Origin: Allacma fusca
Lineage: Eukaryota > Arthropoda > Collembola > Symphypleona > Sminthuridae
Direction: 5' to 3'
Length of the DNA stretch: 64,000 nt
Assembly (NCBI GenBank): GCA_947179485.1
Contig: OX359249.1
Span: 46,823,415-46,887,414 of the forward strand
Shown here: positions 62,307 through 64,000 of the stretch, in pieces
How positions within the stretch are numbered: the stretch's first letter is position 1
How the letters are laid out: every line of letters begins with the position of its first letter
The notes under the pieces: generated by a model
The model's database searches: none
The model's input: only the letters and a program-made list of their open reading frames with translations
What the model was told of the DNA's origin: nothing
Program-made: the position numbers and the translations under genes

Positions 62307-64000
62307 GTGAGTGTTGCCTTGTTCATTAGTTTTTTTTAGTTGATTGCTTGATAGTCTTTCCGTGTTATTTCGTCCTTGTTACTATTTGCTGTACAATTCT
62401 TAACGCCATATTACCACCTCCTCTAGCTCTTTCGTCCTTTCTCTCATCGTATTCGTTCGATTGTATTTACATTACTAGGTTACTAGGGTACAGAATATCC
62501 GTCAAGGCGGAAAGAAAGCTCTTAACCAATGGTGTCGGGACTTCGTCTTCAAATAATGTTAGAAATATTCCAGTGGTGCTATTATAATCGTCGTAATTTT
62601 ATAGTGTCTGGGCTGTTTTATCTGTCTTGCAAATGTCTGGGTTCGCGCTTTCATGTAAATACATATCGTCGCCGAGTAATTCACCTGGAATTCCCCTCGG
62701 TTTCAAATACTCCAGAATTTCCTGTGAACTCACTCTTGAAAATAACGTATATGCATAACAAGAACTTCTTCACAACAACCAAAGTACGAAAAAGTATTTT
62801 CTCCACAGAATAACTTTGGTCCTCACAAGTGCATGTACATACTATTCGTACTTGAAAAACTCGAGTTCAGAAATACAAGAAAATCTCATTCTACCGGACG
62901 TCTTTATAACGGAATTTATTTGTATAAAGAGAACGTTTGTTTATCTCTGCGAAATGTTAACACTTCAACAACAGTTTAATATTCGAATATAGTTACACCC
63001 GACAAAAATCCACAATCTCGTGCGATTCCGTTATAAACAGATTTTCCTGCAATTAGCAAAACATATGCCTTATTTAAACATTGTTTTCCATGCTTTATCA
63101 TTGTAGATTTCTTCCATGGAAGTGTATAACGTTACTTTTAGTAGGCATAGTTTGTATTTACCTTGACACCTATGTTCCGTGAGTTAACGAGTTTTCTGTG
63201 GGACAATAACGCAACAATATTATGGTATAAACAGTACAATATTTTGAAGTAGTTACTCTTATGAGTAACTAATGGTAGTGCCCGGGTATCTGAGTGCAGA
63301 TATTTAGGCACAGGTATAATCCCCGTTAATGAACTACTCTATAACCTTGTGATGGTAATTTTTAACATGGCTATTGCCGGATTAAATGATGGGTCGTGTT
63401 AGAATATTAAGGAGTAAACGATAAGTTGCACAGTTGTGGTGATGTTTTCCATCGCCAAACCTGAATCGCATGAGCATCTCAAACATCATATCGAGAGTGG
63501 AAACCCGTATAGGTGACTTACCGGGCAAGGGAAGTTTTATTAATAAATAGTGCCCTTATTAGTTTTATGAATTAATGTATCTTATGGCTGTACCATATGA
63601 GTAATTAGCTAATGTGTCTTGTTCCTTTTTAATTAGTACTGTATTACACTTGTTTCAAGATGAGTTCTAGAATGACAAAACTTCTTTGTAGTAGGGATTT
63701 ATGCTACAGTGAGAACGTAGTTTGTCAGTATCTTTATTTCATTCATTACAAATTGTTAGGTCAAGAGATCAGTGGTTACTAATTTTCAGATTTCTAATTC
63801 CACATTATTGTTTAGAAATTGAGTTTTCAAAGACACTGTCAGATCATTTTCGCCTAGTGTAGTGAACCATGTTTGATACTTAGTTTATATTCATACCTAT
63901 ATCTGTTTTGATATCAGAAAGCAAAATGTTAGAATTTGTTTGCTTGCTGCTACCTGCTACCTTAACCAATATGAGAATTTGTTCTATTTACGATGGAATA
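62307..64000. other. Raf: Raf intron 3 (5' part)
   Basis: No exon was recognised between the donor after 62306 and the window edge. The Raf linker and kinase exons must lie further right. Open frames at 62348-62813 show no kinase motif. Confidence 0.55.

Overview
This is animal nuclear DNA, most likely from an arthropod and probably a hexapod. It is AT-rich, its genes are split by many GT-AG introns, and every recognisable protein is a conserved metazoan gene. The fizzy-related, Raf and sigma-GST proteins look invertebrate. A springtail or other early-branching hexapod would fit, but the sequence alone does not prove a taxon. I saw no tRNA, rRNA, CRISPR array or bacterial operon. Exon models below were built by hand from reading frame, splice sites and phase, and every internal junction keeps frame.

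Layout, left to right. (1) 1608-18087, minus strand: the first seven coding exons (358 residues) of an SLC7 LAT/y+LAT amino-acid transporter; the rest lies left of the window. Its 8.9-kb first coding intron carries a 540-bp hAT-type MITE. (2) About 18-31 kb: no gene recognised; contains a decayed non-LTR retrotransposon, a foldback MITE and two tandem repeats. (3) 31153-32085, minus: sigma-class GST, whose reading frame requires a GC-AG intron. (4) 33728-35122, minus: mitochondrial ATP synthase gamma subunit, complete if a 20-nt mini-exon is accepted. (5) 38487-42235, plus: PGAP6/TMEM8-type protein in 12 exons with an EGF-like module and a CREST hydrolase domain. (6) 44206-48182, minus: fizzy-related (Cdh1), the APC/C activator, in eight exons, convergent with PGAP6. 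(7) About 48-60 kb: gene-poor and rich in DNA transposons. (8) 60561 onward, plus: 5' half of Raf (B-Raf-like), with the kinase domain beyond the right edge.

The genes do unrelated housekeeping or signalling jobs and show no pathway clustering. The most notable non-genic find is in 55.4-59.8 kb. A P-element-superfamily transposon has exact 31-bp terminal inverted repeats, an exact 8-bp target duplication and a frameshifted THAP domain. Next to it are a 429-bp MITE with an 8-bp duplication, a pogo/Tigger-like element and a small hAT-like relic. A foldback MITE family, a pair of coding-like 75-bp repeats and a 25-bp TTAGGG-containing minisatellite are further unexplained structures.
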